The notes under the pieces are model-generated. The model searched no databases. It was not told where the DNA came from and saw only the letters and a program-made list of their open reading frames with translations. The position numbers and the translations under genes were made by a program. From JAVVRP01 sp036654655 (GTDB lineage: Bacteria > Bacillota > Clostridia > Christensenellales > UBA1242), in contig JAVVRP010000004.1 of assembly GCA_036654655.1 (NCBI GenBank), forward strand, positions 9,607 to 73,606: a stretch of DNA of 64,000 bases, written 5' to 3'. The number at the start of each line of letters is the position of its first letter. Position 1 is the stretch's first letter. Shown piece by piece: positions 23,343-33,357 of this stretch.

Positions 23343-24913
23343 AACATTCTCCTTTTTTGTTCTTTTTTAAATTGTTTTTCTTTTTTAAGTTCACCTTTCA
23401 TAAGAATTTTTGCACTTTGCTTTGCACGTTTATATTTGTAAAAAAACATTTTATTTATTTGATTTATTAATTTAACATTTTTTCTTTGTTTTAATACAAA
23501 AATAAACGAGAGTATTTCCAAAGTTAAAATTGGAACAGTTGCAATTATTGCAATCACTCCAAATCCGTTGCTTAGTGAATTTAAACCTTGACTAAATCCA
23601 TTTGCAAAAGGAAGAATAAAGCCTGCCGCCATTGTTCCACTTGCAACACCTCCACCATCAAAGCAAATTCCAGAAAAGACTTGCGGTAACATAAAACTTA
23701 AAATCACCGCAAGAAAAAGCATTGGCAACAAAATTATCCATAACGAAATGTTTAATTTAATCATTAAAACAGCAAGAATACTGGCAAAAAATATTCCAAC
23801 TGCCATTGCAATAATTATTGCACGCTTTTTTATTACTTTGGAAGTGGCCTCTTCAATTTGCTGGCCCAAAACAATTACACTTGGCTCTGTGAAAACAATT
23901 AAAAAGCCAAGAATTCCAATAAACAAGCATGCTATTATTGTTCCACCAGTTCCCAAAATTACATTATTTGCAAATGCTTTTCCCGCAAAGTTCCCCATTT
24001 GTACAAATCCAAAAGCAATGCCTGTTAAAAGCAAAACCAGCCCAACAAAGCAAACAGACACTCCAAATAAGATTTTTTGAATTTCAAATTTTGGCAGTTT
24101 TGCAAATTTGTATTGAAAAATTAAAAAAATAATCACAAGAGGTGTTAAAACAAAAAATGCTGACAACATTGTTTGCAACATGATTGTTCCAAAAGAAGAA
24201 ATTTCAATAGGCTTTATTATATTTTGCGGATTGCCTTGAATAATTCCAAAAACAAGCATAAAAATGATCGCACCCAAACTTGCAATTGCAATCATGCCAA
24301 AACTATGGTCTTTTTTTGCACCAACAGAGCCTGCAAGCGAAATTGTCATTGCAAGCAAAAATGGTGACGTAATTGGGCCTGTTGTAACACCACCACCATC
24401 AAAAGCCATTCCAACATATTCTTTTGGAGTAAATATAACCAAAGTAAACACAAGTGCATAGCCTATTGCCATAATCACACTAAACGGAATTTTTTTAAAA
24501 ATTTTAACAATTCCAAAAACGACCAAACTGCCAACTCCGATTCCAAAAATAAATAAAAGCAAAAACGTTGTAAACAAATTTTGTGTGCCGGATATTTGTT
24601 CAACCAAAATTCCAACATCGGGCTCTGCAATGGTTGTTACAAAACCAAAAATAAAACCAAATAATAATATTAACCAAAGTTTTTTAAACTTAACAAGCCC
24701 CCCTCCAACAACGGTGCCCATTTTAACAATGCTTGATTCAACACCAACCAAAAACAATGATTGTCCCAAAATAAAAAGCACTGCACCTATCAAAAATTTG
24801 CAAAGAATATCCCATTGTAAAGGAATTAACCCAAAAGTTACAAATAAAATAACGGCAATAACAATAGCCAGCGTTGCTGTTCCACATTCTTTAATTTTAC
24901 CAAGAAAATTCAT
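23339..24913 (-). CDS. DUF1538 membrane protein
   Basis: 524 residues, about 12 membrane helices. The protein is an internal duplication: FDGGGVTTGPITSPFLLAM in the first half and FDGGGVASGTMAAGFILPFA in the second, each followed by hydrophobic segments; each half also has an FVxxxAEPDVGILVEQI / FTEPSVIVLGQQIEEAT motif before it. This inverted or tandem arrangement with conserved Gly-rich re-entrant loops is what a secondary transporter or channel would show. The substrate is unknown. Coupled to a PII-like protein by a 4-bp overlap. Confidence 0.88.
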   Translation of the reverse strand: MNFLGKIKECGTATLAIVIAVILFVTFGLIPLQWDILCKFLIGAVLFILGQSLFLVGVESSIVKMGTVVGGGLVKFKKLWLILLFGFIFGFVTTIAEPDVGILVEQISGTQNLFTTFLLLFIFGIGVGSLVVFGIVKIFKKIPFSVIMAIGYALVFTLVIFTPKEYVGMAFDGGGVTTGPITSPFLLAMTISLAGSVGAKKDHSFGMIAIASLGAIIFMLVFGIIQGNPQNIIKPIEISSFGTIMLQTMLSAFFVLTPLVIIFLIFQYKFAKLPKFEIQKILFGVSVCFVGLVLLLTGIAFGFVQMGNFAGKAFANNVILGTGGTIIACLFIGILGFLIVFTEPSVIVLGQQIEEATSKVIKKRAIIIAMAVGIFFASILAVLMIKLNISLWIILLPMLFLAVILSFMLPQVFSGICFDGGGVASGTMAAGFILPFANGFSQGLNSLSNGFGVIAIIATVPILTLEILSFIFVLKQRKNVKLINQINKMFFYKYKRAKQSAKILMKGELKKEKQFKKEQKRRML

Positions 24914-24960
24914 TTACAAAAGTATAGCACATTTTTTTAATTTATGAAACATTATAAGTG

Positions 24961-25434
24961 TTACTTTTTATGTTTTATTTTTAAAAGATTTGAAGCAAGT
25001 TCTGTGACACCAGCAAATACTGCTGTTAAAACAAGAATTATTGAGCCACTTAACAAAGTAAAGTTGTCAGATTTGTTGGCAATGTTAATTGCGTTGCAAG
25101 TTACAAATGAAAATATAAGTGTTGCAACAGCAAAAACAACCATAAGTATTGAAATTATAAAACATGCTTTTTTTAATTTTAAACTTTTAAGAATTACAAG
25201 AGTAACTCCAAGCCCCATTGTTGCAAATCCACAAATCATTGTGAAAATTGCAAGAGTTTGCTCTGCTTTTGCTAAATTAAAAATTGAATATCCATATTCA
25301 ATTGTAATTCCTTGACCTTGAAAAATTGCGCTACCTTCGCCCACAACTCCAATAAAACAAAATGCCATTGCGGTTAGCGTTAAAAGTGAAAAAATTACAA
25401 CCATTGTGTCTAAAATTGTTTTTCCTTTGTTCAT
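24961..25434 (-). CDS. Four-helix membrane protein, 157 aa
   Basis: GGAGGATTGA precedes the ATG. Four membrane helices (~10-30, 58-82, 90-112, 125-147) with a 25-residue external loop after helix 1. Not recognised. It sits between the DUF1538 operon and the ABC exporter, same strand, but spaced from both. Confidence 0.7.
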   Translation of the reverse strand: MNKGKTILDTMVVIFSLLTLTAMAFCFIGVVGEGSAIFQGQGITIEYGYSIFNLAKAEQTLAIFTMICGFATMGLGVTLVILKSLKLKKACFIISILMVVFAVATLIFSFVTCNAINIANKSDNFTLLSGSIILVLTAVFAGVTELASNLLKIKHKK

Positions 25435-25506
25435 TCAATCCTCCATATTATTTTAATTATAATACACCTTTTTTTTTAATATTGCAAATTACATTTAATT
25501 TAATAT

Positions 25507-27369
25507 CTATTCACTTTTTGCAAACTGCGCGTTATACAAATGATAGTAAAATCCACCTTTTTCTAAAAGTTCATTGTGCTTGCCTTGCTCAATAATATTT
25601 CCTTTGTTCATAACCAAAATAATATCGGCACTTGTTATTGTTGAAAGCCTGTGCGCAACAATAAATGTTGTTCTGCCGTCCATTATAGTGTTAAACGCTT
25701 CTTGAATTTTTATTTCTGTTCGTGTGTCAATATTGCTTGTTGCCTCGTCCAAAATTAACATTGGGGGCCTTGTTAGCATTATTCTTGCAATGCATATTAA
25801 TTGTTTTTGACCCTGTGAAATATTGTTTGCGCCTTCGGAAACAATTGTGTTGTAACCTGTTGGAAGTTTTTCAATAAATTCATGTGCACCTGCCAACTTA
25901 CTTGCTTCAACAACTTCATCATCTGTTGCATTTGGCTTTCCATAGGCAATATTATCTTTTATACTTGAAGCAAACAACCAACTATCTTGCAAAACCATTC
26001 CATATTGTCTTCGCATGCTACTTCTGGTAATTGACTTAATTGGTTTATCATCAATTTCTATTTCTCCCTGCGTAAGATTATAAAATCGCATAAGCAAATT
26101 TATAAATGTTGATTTCCCACAACCAGTTGGCCCAACAATAGCAACTTTTTCACCTGGCTTAACTTCCAAATTAAAATTTTCTATTAATTTTACTTTGGGC
26201 TGATATGAAAAATATGCATTTTTAACACTTATTTTTCCGGATACATTCATCAAATCTGGAAGCAAACTATCTGACTCCTCATTTTCGGCTTCCAATATAG
26301 AAAAAATCCGTTCGGCAGATGCAAATGCTGCTTGAAGTTCTGTTATTTCAACCGATAATTCATTAAAAGGCTTGCCAAACGAAGTTGCATAAAACAAAAA
26401 ACTTGAAATTAATCCATTTGAAGCAACTCCTTTTAATGCTAACATGGCGCCCACGAAGCCAACAACGGTGTAAACAATTGAATTAATAAATCTTGTTGAA
26501 GGGTTTGCAAGATTGCTTACAAAGTCTGCTTTCTCATTAACCTTATAAAACTTTTGATTTATAACTTCAAAATTGTTTTGTGATTGCTTTTCAAAGTTAA
26601 AGGCTTTAACGGTTCTTCCTCCACTTATTAGTTCTTCCAAATATCCGTTTATTTCACCTTGATTTTTCATTTGAAAGGCAAAGTACTTATAAGATTTTTG
26701 AGCAATATACATGCTTAACAAAAGGCTAAGAGGGGTTAATATGGTTATAACAAGAGCAAGTGGAACGTTTAGGGCAAACATAAAAACAAGCGTACCCAAA
26801 ATTGACACAACTCCATTTGTTATGCTAGAAAGCCCTTCTAAAACTCCGTCTGTTAAAAGTTCAACATCATTTATCATGCGTGAAAGCAAATCTCCATGAG
26901 AGTTTTGGTCAATAAATTTAATAGGGACTCTGTTAAATTTTGAAAATATTTTTTCTCTTATATATCCAGCAGACAAAAAAGTGTATTTATTTGTTAGCGT
27001 ATTTGCCAACAAATTAAAAATTGCACTAAGCAAAACAAAACCTATTAAAAGCAGTGCAGAATTTCTTAATCCAACAAAATCAACTTGCCCTACACCTATA
27101 ATATGATCAATACATTTGCCGATGTAAACAGGAACCAACAAATCAAAAAAAGTGGAAACAAAAACAAAAATAAGTGCAGACCACAAATATTTGTGAAAAG
27201 GTTTTCCAAAAATAATTACTTTTTTAACAGTTTTAAAAATTTCTTTTGCAGATTTTTTTGTTTTGGAATGATTTATTTCTAATGTATTTTCAAGCACAAG
27301 TTGCTGTTTGTTTTGCAAAGGTATATCTTCTTTAAAAACAAGTTTTTTAAGTTTTTTTAATCTGGACAT
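25507..27369 (-). CDS. ABC exporter half-transporter, catalytic subunit
   Basis: 620 residues: a ~45-residue basic cytoplasmic N-terminus, six membrane helices, then a nucleotide-binding domain with Walker A GPTGCGKST, signature ISQGQKQ, Walker B LILDEATSNID with the catalytic Glu, and H-loop VAHRLSTI. It directly follows the other half-transporter (stop and start adjacent at 27369/27370, AAAGGAGGG inside the preceding gene). The pair forms a heterodimeric multidrug-type exporter as in TM287/288, BmrCD or LmrCD. Substrate unknown. Confidence 0.93.
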   Translation of the reverse strand: MSRLKKLKKLVFKEDIPLQNKQQLVLENTLEINHSKTKKSAKEIFKTVKKVIIFGKPFHKYLWSALIFVFVSTFFDLLVPVYIGKCIDHIIGVGQVDFVGLRNSALLLIGFVLLSAIFNLLANTLTNKYTFLSAGYIREKIFSKFNRVPIKFIDQNSHGDLLSRMINDVELLTDGVLEGLSSITNGVVSILGTLVFMFALNVPLALVITILTPLSLLLSMYIAQKSYKYFAFQMKNQGEINGYLEELISGGRTVKAFNFEKQSQNNFEVINQKFYKVNEKADFVSNLANPSTRFINSIVYTVVGFVGAMLALKGVASNGLISSFLFYATSFGKPFNELSVEITELQAAFASAERIFSILEAENEESDSLLPDLMNVSGKISVKNAYFSYQPKVKLIENFNLEVKPGEKVAIVGPTGCGKSTFINLLMRFYNLTQGEIEIDDKPIKSITRSSMRRQYGMVLQDSWLFASSIKDNIAYGKPNATDDEVVEASKLAGAHEFIEKLPTGYNTIVSEGANNISQGQKQLICIARIMLTRPPMLILDEATSNIDTRTEIKIQEAFNTIMDGRTTFIVAHRLSTITSADIILVMNKGNIIEQGKHNELLEKGGFYYHLYNAQFAKSE

Positions 27370-29109
27370 TTATATTCCCTCCTTTTTGTTTTGAGAGAAA
27401 TAAATTTCTTGATAAACTGTGCATTCTTTTATTAGTCTTTCATGCTTTCCAATTCCTACAACATTTCCGTTGTCCATTACAATTATATTGTCCGCATGTT
27501 TTATGGAATTTGTTCTTTGAGAAACAATTATTGTTGTAAGGTTTTTGTAATTTTCTGTTATTGCTTTTCGCAATGATGCATCTGTTGCAAAATCTAATGC
27601 CGAAGAACTATCATCCAAAATTAAAATTTGAGGGTGTCCAACCAATGCCCTTGCAATGGTTAACCGTTGTTTTTGTCCGCCAGAAAAATTTGTTCCTCCA
27701 CGTTCTACTTTTAAATTAAGTCCCAGTGGCTGTTCTTTAACAAAATCATAAATTTGTGCAATTTGCAGTGCTTTTATAATTTCTGCATCAGAAGCAGATT
27801 CTTTTCTAAATTTCATATTTTCCGCTAATGTTCCCTTAAATAACGTTGGATTTTGCGGAACAATTCCAATAAGCGATCTCAAAGATTTAAGGTTATAATC
27901 TTTAACATTTACGCCATCAATAAGAACCTCTCCTTGCGAAACATCATAAAAACGCGGAATTAAATTTACAACCGAACTTTTGCCACTTCCCGTGCCCCCA
28001 ATAATTCCAACCGTTTCTCCTTTTTTTATTATAATTGAAAGATTTGTAACCGCTTCCTTTCCATCACCATATTCAAAATTAACATTTTTAAATTCAATTT
28101 CACCATGATTTTCTGGAATTTCCACAACTTTTTCGCCACTTATTATGGTGTTTTTAACATCAAAAACTTCTCCTATTCTTTTTGTTGAAGCGCCTGTTCT
28201 GGAATATACAATAATAAGCCTTGCAATAACCACAAGTGCAGTTGAAATTTGCAAAAAATAATTTATAAGTGCAATTATGTTTCCTTGTGACAGCCCACCA
28301 ATATTAACCCTAAAACCTCCAATCCAAATTATAGCCACCGCAGCAAAATTAATTATAAGCCCCAAAATAGGTTGTAATTTAGCGGTTATATCACCAACTT
28401 TTATATTGCTTCCGGTAAGTGCCGTGTTGCATTTTTGAAATCTGTTTTCTTCATATTGCTGTTTGTTAAATGCTTTTACAACCCGTGCCCCCGATAAATT
28501 TTCACGAGTTATATTGCTTACATTATCCAAATTTAATTTTGCCTCTGTGTAAATGCCTGACGTTTTTCGCATTATCATGTAAATTCCAATGCCCAAAATT
28601 GGCACCAAAATAATAAAAATTAATGATATTTTAATATCCAAAATCATTGCCATAACTGTTGCTCCAATTAACAAGAATGGAGCACGTGAAAGTTGCCTTA
28701 AAGTTCTTCCAATTGTGTTTTGCACTTGATCAACATCATTTATAACCCTGTTTGTTAAACTCATTGTAGAAAATTTGTCAAACTCTGCATGAGAAAATGT
28801 GTTTATATGGCTAAAAAGGTCCGACCTTAACTGCTTTGCAACACCTTTTGCTGTAAGCGAACTACACTTTTGACATATAATTGCAAAAATCATACCAAAA
28901 ATATTCATTGCAATAATAATGCATGCCATTTTGATAATATAATTTGTATCTCCTGCGGGAACCCCCACATCCAAAATTTTTGCCACCAAAAAAGGTGTCA
29001 AAATGTCTGTTAAGGCCTCCAAAAATTTAAAAAAAGGTCCAATTATAATTTTCCAAGTATGCCTTTTTAAATATGACCCTATTTTAAAACTATTTTTATT
29101 TTTTTTCAT
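27370..29109 (-). CDS. ABC exporter half-transporter, degenerate-site subunit
   Basis: 579 residues with six membrane helices and an NBD: Walker A GGTGSGKSS, signature FSGGQKQ. Walker B is LILDDSSSALD, with Asp instead of the catalytic Glu, and the switch His is Gln (IIVSQRTNSI). These are the classic marks of the non-hydrolysing site partner in heterodimeric exporters. First gene of the two-gene operon. Confidence 0.93.
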   Translation of the reverse strand: MKKNKNSFKIGSYLKRHTWKIIIGPFFKFLEALTDILTPFLVAKILDVGVPAGDTNYIIKMACIIIAMNIFGMIFAIICQKCSSLTAKGVAKQLRSDLFSHINTFSHAEFDKFSTMSLTNRVINDVDQVQNTIGRTLRQLSRAPFLLIGATVMAMILDIKISLIFIILVPILGIGIYMIMRKTSGIYTEAKLNLDNVSNITRENLSGARVVKAFNKQQYEENRFQKCNTALTGSNIKVGDITAKLQPILGLIINFAAVAIIWIGGFRVNIGGLSQGNIIALINYFLQISTALVVIARLIIVYSRTGASTKRIGEVFDVKNTIISGEKVVEIPENHGEIEFKNVNFEYGDGKEAVTNLSIIIKKGETVGIIGGTGSGKSSVVNLIPRFYDVSQGEVLIDGVNVKDYNLKSLRSLIGIVPQNPTLFKGTLAENMKFRKESASDAEIIKALQIAQIYDFVKEQPLGLNLKVERGGTNFSGGQKQRLTIARALVGHPQILILDDSSSALDFATDASLRKAITENYKNLTTIIVSQRTNSIKHADNIIVMDNGNVVGIGKHERLIKECTVYQEIYFSQNKKEGI

Positions 29110-29165
29110 ATTTTCTTATGTATTATAAACTATTAAAAAAAAATTAACAAACAAATATAAATCAG

Positions 29166-30245
29166 TCATTTGGCAACCTTTCCGTTTTCAACGTGAATTA
29201 AATTACAAGGAAAATTTAAATCAAAAGAATTACATGTAACAATGGTTTGTGTTTTTTCTGTAAATTTTATTAATCTTTTTTGGCGTGACTGATCCAATTC
29301 TCCCAAAACATCATCTAAAAGCAAAATAGGATATTCTCCTTTCTCCTCTTTTGCAATTTCAAGTTCGGCAAGTTTAAGTGATAGTGCTGCCGTTCTTTGC
29401 TGTCCCTGACTTCCATATGTGCGAACGTCTATATTATCAATTAAAATTTTTATGTCATCTCTGTGTGGGCCAATTGTTGTGTATCCAAGTTTAAAATCTT
29501 TTTCCAAATTTTTGTTTAATTTTTGTAATAAATTGTTATAAAATTCTTGTTCTGTTTGCCCAGATTCACATTGCAAAGATACAGAAAGATCTTCTGTGTT
29601 AGAAGATAAAAAAGAATGTGCAAGTTTTGCATATTTAAAAAGTTTTTCACAAAACCATCGCCTTTGCTTAATAATTTTTGAACCCGTTACTGCCAATTGT
29701 TCATTCCAAACACCAATTGTTTGAGCCACATTTTCTATCTTATCATACATTTTTAATAGTTTATTTCTATTTGCAAGCGCCTTTTCATAACGCCCCAAAA
29801 GCGAAAAATAACTTTTGGAAATTTGCGAGTTTGCAATATCCAAAAATCTGCGTCTATCTTCTGGACTTTCTTTAACAAGTTTTAATTCCTCAGGAGAAAA
29901 ATGAACCGCATTCATTTCACCAAGCAAATCTCCAATTTTTTTTATTGATATTCCGCCTAATTTAATTGTTTTTTTTTCATTTTTAGAAAAAAGAATTTCA
30001 ATATTACTTTTAATAATTCCTCTTTGAACATCAACACTTATTTTTGCAAAATTTTCATTCCACAAAATTAATTCTTTTTCTTTGCTAACTCTATGGCTTT
30101 TGCCAATTGCGCAAAAATATATGGCTTCAAGTAAATTTGTTTTCCCTTGTGCATTTTTGCCAAGAAGAACATTAAGCCCAGGAGAAAACTCCACTACTTG
30201 ATTTTTGTAATTTCTAAAATTTGTCAGCGCCAGTTTTGTTATCAT
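29166..30245 (-). CDS. recF: Recombination/repair protein RecF
   Basis: 359 residues, full length. Begins ITKLALTNFRNYKNQVVEFSPGLNVLLGKNAQGKTNLLEAI (Walker A GKNAQGKTN), ends with signature SQGQQRTAALSLKLAE and Walker B PILLLDDVLGELD. An SMC-like ATPase that helps load RecA at gaps. Usually next to dnaN; here it lies 8 kb away on the other strand, so the origin operon has been broken up. Confidence 0.95.
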   Translation of the reverse strand: MITKLALTNFRNYKNQVVEFSPGLNVLLGKNAQGKTNLLEAIYFCAIGKSHRVSKEKELILWNENFAKISVDVQRGIIKSNIEILFSKNEKKTIKLGGISIKKIGDLLGEMNAVHFSPEELKLVKESPEDRRRFLDIANSQISKSYFSLLGRYEKALANRNKLLKMYDKIENVAQTIGVWNEQLAVTGSKIIKQRRWFCEKLFKYAKLAHSFLSSNTEDLSVSLQCESGQTEQEFYNNLLQKLNKNLEKDFKLGYTTIGPHRDDIKILIDNIDVRTYGSQGQQRTAALSLKLAELEIAKEEKGEYPILLLDDVLGELDQSRQKRLIKFTEKTQTIVTCNSFDLNFPCNLIHVENGKVAK

Positions 30246-30394
30246 AAATGTATTATAGCATATTTCAAAATTATTTTCATCATAAAATTTTTGTTATTTA
30301 ACTTGTCTGCAAAAACATTGCAATCCTACATCATTTCAGCAAAGAATTTGAGAAAAATTTTTTTTAATTAATTTATATAATATCTTTATTCTTT

Positions 30395-30401
30395 TTCGAC
30401 A
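30395..30401 (-). promoter_or_regulatory. 0A box upstream of spo0A
   Basis: TGTCGAA on the minus strand, about 60 bp upstream of the -35 box of spo0A, consistent with autoregulation. Confidence 0.5.
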
Positions 30402-30463
30402 AAATAACTTAAAATATTTAGCATTTTGTAAAATAATCGTGATAAAGTTTCATAAAAATCGTT

Positions 30464-30491
30464 TTGTTTTCAAAATCATTTGTGATAAAAT
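30464..30491 (+). promoter_or_regulatory. Candidate spo0A promoter
   Basis: TTGTTT, 16 bp, TAAAAT, about 42 bp before the start codon. Confidence 0.5.
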
Positions 30492-30533
30492 GTTTTTATC
30501 ATACCAATAGGAAAGATTAAAAGGAAAAAGTTT

Positions 30534-31271
30534 ATGAAAACAAAAATCTTTATCGCAAATCCAACGGTTGACAAATTAGCAGACGCACTTAAAGAACAAT
30601 TTGAAATTGTTGGGCACACAAATGACGGCATAAAAGTTTTGGAACAAATAGGCAATAGCAATGCCGAAGTTCTTATTCTTGATGTGCTAATGCCTGGATT
30701 TGATGGGTTTAGCATTCAATCAGAGTTAAAAAACATTCCAAATTCTCCAAAAGTTGTTTTTATTTCATCCCTTACCTCTCCCGAATTTGAAAATAAAGCG
30801 TTTTCTCAGGGTGCTTTTGCCTATTTAAAGCGAAACGCAAGCATTGAAGAAATTATTAATGCCGTTAATATGGCTGCGTCTGGCAAAAAACAAAAATGCA
30901 ACTCAACACCTGCAATGGATGAAAAAATTTCTAACATATTCATTTCCGTTGGAATTCCGGCGCATATTAAAGGATATCAATTTTTAAGAGAAGCAGTTAA
31001 ACTTTTAATTTCCAATCCTGAGGTTATTAATGCAATTACAAAAAGGCTTTATCCAGAAGTAGCCGAGCGTTTTGCAACAAGCGCAAGTAAAGTTGAAAGA
31101 GCAATAAGACATGCAATTGAAGTTGCTTGGAACCGAGGCAAAATTGAAAATATTAATGAAATTTTTAATTTAAACATTTATGATAAAAATGAAAAGCCAA
31201 CCAACGGGGAATTTATTGCGTTGATTGCCGATAAACTTTACTTAGAAGAAAAAACTGAACTTGCAAGGTAA
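30534..31271 (+). CDS. spo0A: Spo0A, sporulation master regulator, with atypical receiver
   Basis: 245 residues behind AAAAGGAA. The C-terminal DNA-binding domain is near-diagnostic: GIPAHIKGYQFLREAVKLL, TKRLYPEVAERFATSASKVERAIRHAIEVAWNRG, KPTNGEFIALIADKL. The receiver keeps the phospho-acceptor Asp at residue 50 (LILDVLMPGFDG), the Ser of FISS and the Lys of YLKR, but the acidic pair that binds Mg2+ (ADDNREL in Bacillus) is replaced by ANPTVDK (residues 8-14). Phosphotransfer may be altered. 0A box upstream; transcription ends in the hairpin at 31299-31355. Confidence 0.93.
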   Translation: MKTKIFIANPTVDKLADALKEQFEIVGHTNDGIKVLEQIGNSNAEVLILDVLMPGFDGFSIQSELKNIPNSPKVVFISSLTSPEFENKAFSQGAFAYLKRNASIEEIINAVNMAASGKKQKCNSTPAMDEKISNIFISVGIPAHIKGYQFLREAVKLLISNPEVINAITKRLYPEVAERFATSASKVERAIRHAIEVAWNRGKIENINEIFNLNIYDKNEKPTNGEFIALIADKLYLEEKTELAR

Positions 31272-31298
31272 AAATTATAATCCAAATTAAACAAACTA

Positions 31299-31355
31299 AA
31301 TAATAAAGCACTTTAAATATCAAATATAACTTTGAAGTGTTTTATTATTTTTTTT
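31299..31355 (+). terminator. Terminator after spo0A
   Basis: 15-bp stem AATAATAAAGCACTT/AAGTGTTTTATTATT (one G-U) then a T run. Confidence 0.7.
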
Positions 31356-31785
31356 AAAAACATATTTATTATGGTTTTATTAATTATTTATTATTATTTA
31401 TTGCTAACTATTATTATTTTAATAACATTTATTAATTTATAGTATTTATTTTAATTAACTATTATTTTTAAAACAATAATGTATTTTTAATATAATGTTT
31501 AACTTATAAAAATGTTTTTATATTATTTAAAATAGTTCCTACAATAAAAAGATTTATTTTTTAGCATTAATTTAATAATAATAATTTATATAACATTTTT
31601 TATGTGTTTTTGCATGATAATTTTAAATTATATTGCAAAATTACCTGTAATTAATTAAATTCTAAAAAAATTAATTAATTTGTCAAACTAACAGCAGTTT
31701 TGTAACACTTAAAACAAAACTTTAAAGCCATAATATGCATAGAAGGTGGCATTCTGGGTGTTTTTAATTTATTGTGTTATGTTTA

Positions 31786-31801
31786 TGTTTCACGTGAAAC
31801 G
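31786..31801. promoter_or_regulatory. parS site 1
   Basis: TGTTTCACGTGAAACG, 15 of 16 bases matching the conserved chromosomal ParB-binding palindrome TGTTTCACGTGAAACA. Confidence 0.93.
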
Positions 31802-32219
31802 CATATTACAAAATTGTTGATAAGCATGTTTTAGTTATTTAAATAAATTAAAATATAGCATGCATAGCAATTTTTATTGCATTTTTTATTGCATTTTTTA
31901 TTGCATTTTTAAAAAAACATATTAATGTTCGTTTAACTTATGAAAATGTTTTTATATTATTTAAAATAGTTCCTACAATAAAAAGATTTATTTTTTAGCA
32001 TTAATTTAATAATAATAATTTATATAACATTTTTTATGTGTTTTTGCATGATAATTTTAAATTATATTGCAAAATTACCTGTAATTAATTAAATTCTAAA
32101 AAAATTAATTAATTTGTCAAACTAACAGCAGTTTTGTAACACTTAAAACAAAACTTTAAAGCCATAATATGCATAGAATGTGGCATTCTGGGTGTTTTTA
32201 ATTTATTGTGTTATGTTTA

Positions 32220-32235
32220 TGTTTCACGTGAAACG
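32220..32235. promoter_or_regulatory. parS site 2
   Basis: Identical to parS site 1 including the terminal G, 434 bp away, in the second copy of the duplication. Confidence 0.93.
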
Positions 32236-32474
32236 CATATTACAAAATTGTTGGTAAGTAACGTTTTAGTTATTTAAATAAATTAAAATATAACATATGT
32301 ATTGCAATTTTTTATTGCATTTTTTTATTGCATTTTTTATTGCATTTTTAATTGCATTTTTAAAAAACATATTAATGTGATTTAAAAAAATAAAATAATG
32401 TAACGTTTTTATTAAAAATATCAATAAAAACACGGTTTTTTAGCGTTTTATTAAGTATTTATTTAATATTATTG

Positions 32475-32503
32475 TTGCAATAACATTTTTTTGATGTTAT
32501 ACT
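32475..32503 (+). promoter_or_regulatory. parA promoter
   Basis: TTGCAA, 17 bp, TATACT, about 32 bp before parA. Confidence 0.7.
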
Positions 32504-32535
32504 AAAAATATATTTTAAGCAAAGGAGTAAATATT

Positions 32536-33357
32536 ATGGCAAGAATCTTGGCATTTACGAATCAAAAGGGTGGAGTTGGTAAAACAACAACATGCGTAAA
32601 TGTTGCAGCATGTATTTCAGCAATGGGAAAACAAACACTGTTAATTGATCTTGATCCACAAGGCAATGCAACAAGCGGGCTTGGTGGAGAAAAAAAATCG
32701 GGAATGAAAACAATGTACAATGTAATTGATGGCGATTGTATGGCAAAAGAGGCAATACAACCTACTTTAATTAATAATTTAGATTTAATTCCTGCCACGG
32801 TAGACCTCGCTGGTGCTGAAATACATTTGGTTGAAATAAAAAATAGAGAAAATGTAATAAAAAATGCCCTAAACACTTTGAAAAATGACTATGATTTTAT
32901 TTTTATTGATTGTCCTCCATCACTTGGGCTTTTAACAATAAATGCTTTAACCGCATCTGACGCTGTGATAATACCCATTCAATGTGAATTTTATGCTCTT
33001 GAAGGTTTAAGCCAACTTATGAATACAATAAGATTAATTAAGCAAACAGGATTAAATGCAAAACTTGACGTTGACGGAGTTGTTTTAACCATGAAAGACA
33101 ATAGATCTAATTTAGTTGCACAAGTTAGTGATGAGATATCCAAGTTTTTTGGAAAAAAGGTTTTTGAAACATTTATTCCTCGCAATATTAGGCTTGCCGA
33201 AGCACCAAGCCATGGCGAACCAATTTTGGTGTATGATTTTGCTTCAAAAGGCTCGCAAGCATATATTTCACTCAGTGAAGAATTGTTAAAAAGAAATAAT
33301 TTAGAATTTGAAAAAATTAATAAAAACACAAAAGTTTTGAGGAGAAACAAAGTATGA
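32536..33357 (+). CDS. parA: Chromosome-partitioning ATPase ParA (Soj)
   Basis: 273 residues behind AAAGGAG. Deviant Walker A at the start (QKGGVGKTTT), DPQGNATSG, FIDCPPSLGLLTINAL, and C-terminal PRNIRLAEAPSHG. Binds DNA non-specifically as an ATP dimer, interacts with ParB, and in Bacillus also regulates DnaA. Overlaps parB by 4 bp. The two parS sites lie immediately upstream. Confidence 0.96.
   Translation: MARILAFTNQKGGVGKTTTCVNVAACISAMGKQTLLIDLDPQGNATSGLGGEKKSGMKTMYNVIDGDCMAKEAIQPTLINNLDLIPATVDLAGAEIHLVEIKNRENVIKNALNTLKNDYDFIFIDCPPSLGLLTINALTASDAVIIPIQCEFYALEGLSQLMNTIRLIKQTGLNAKLDVDGVVLTMKDNRSNLVAQVSDEISKFFGKKVFETFIPRNIRLAEAPSHGEPILVYDFASKGSQAYISLSEELLKRNNLEFEKINKNTKVLRRNKV

Larger units (their letters stand above)
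31498..32363. repeat. 434-bp tandem duplication carrying parS
   Basis: About 365 bp from 31498 is repeated from 31931 with only scattered changes (period 433-434 bp). Each copy contains one parS and ends in short tandem ATTGCATTTTTT units (31873-31912 and 32304-32362) that vary in number. The 1.26-kb spo0A-parA gap otherwise holds no gene. Confidence 0.9.

Noticed and set aside
31272..32535. Possible small genes in the spo0A-parA gap
   Set aside because: The region is AT-only repeats around parS; no frame with a ribosome site and coding character was found.
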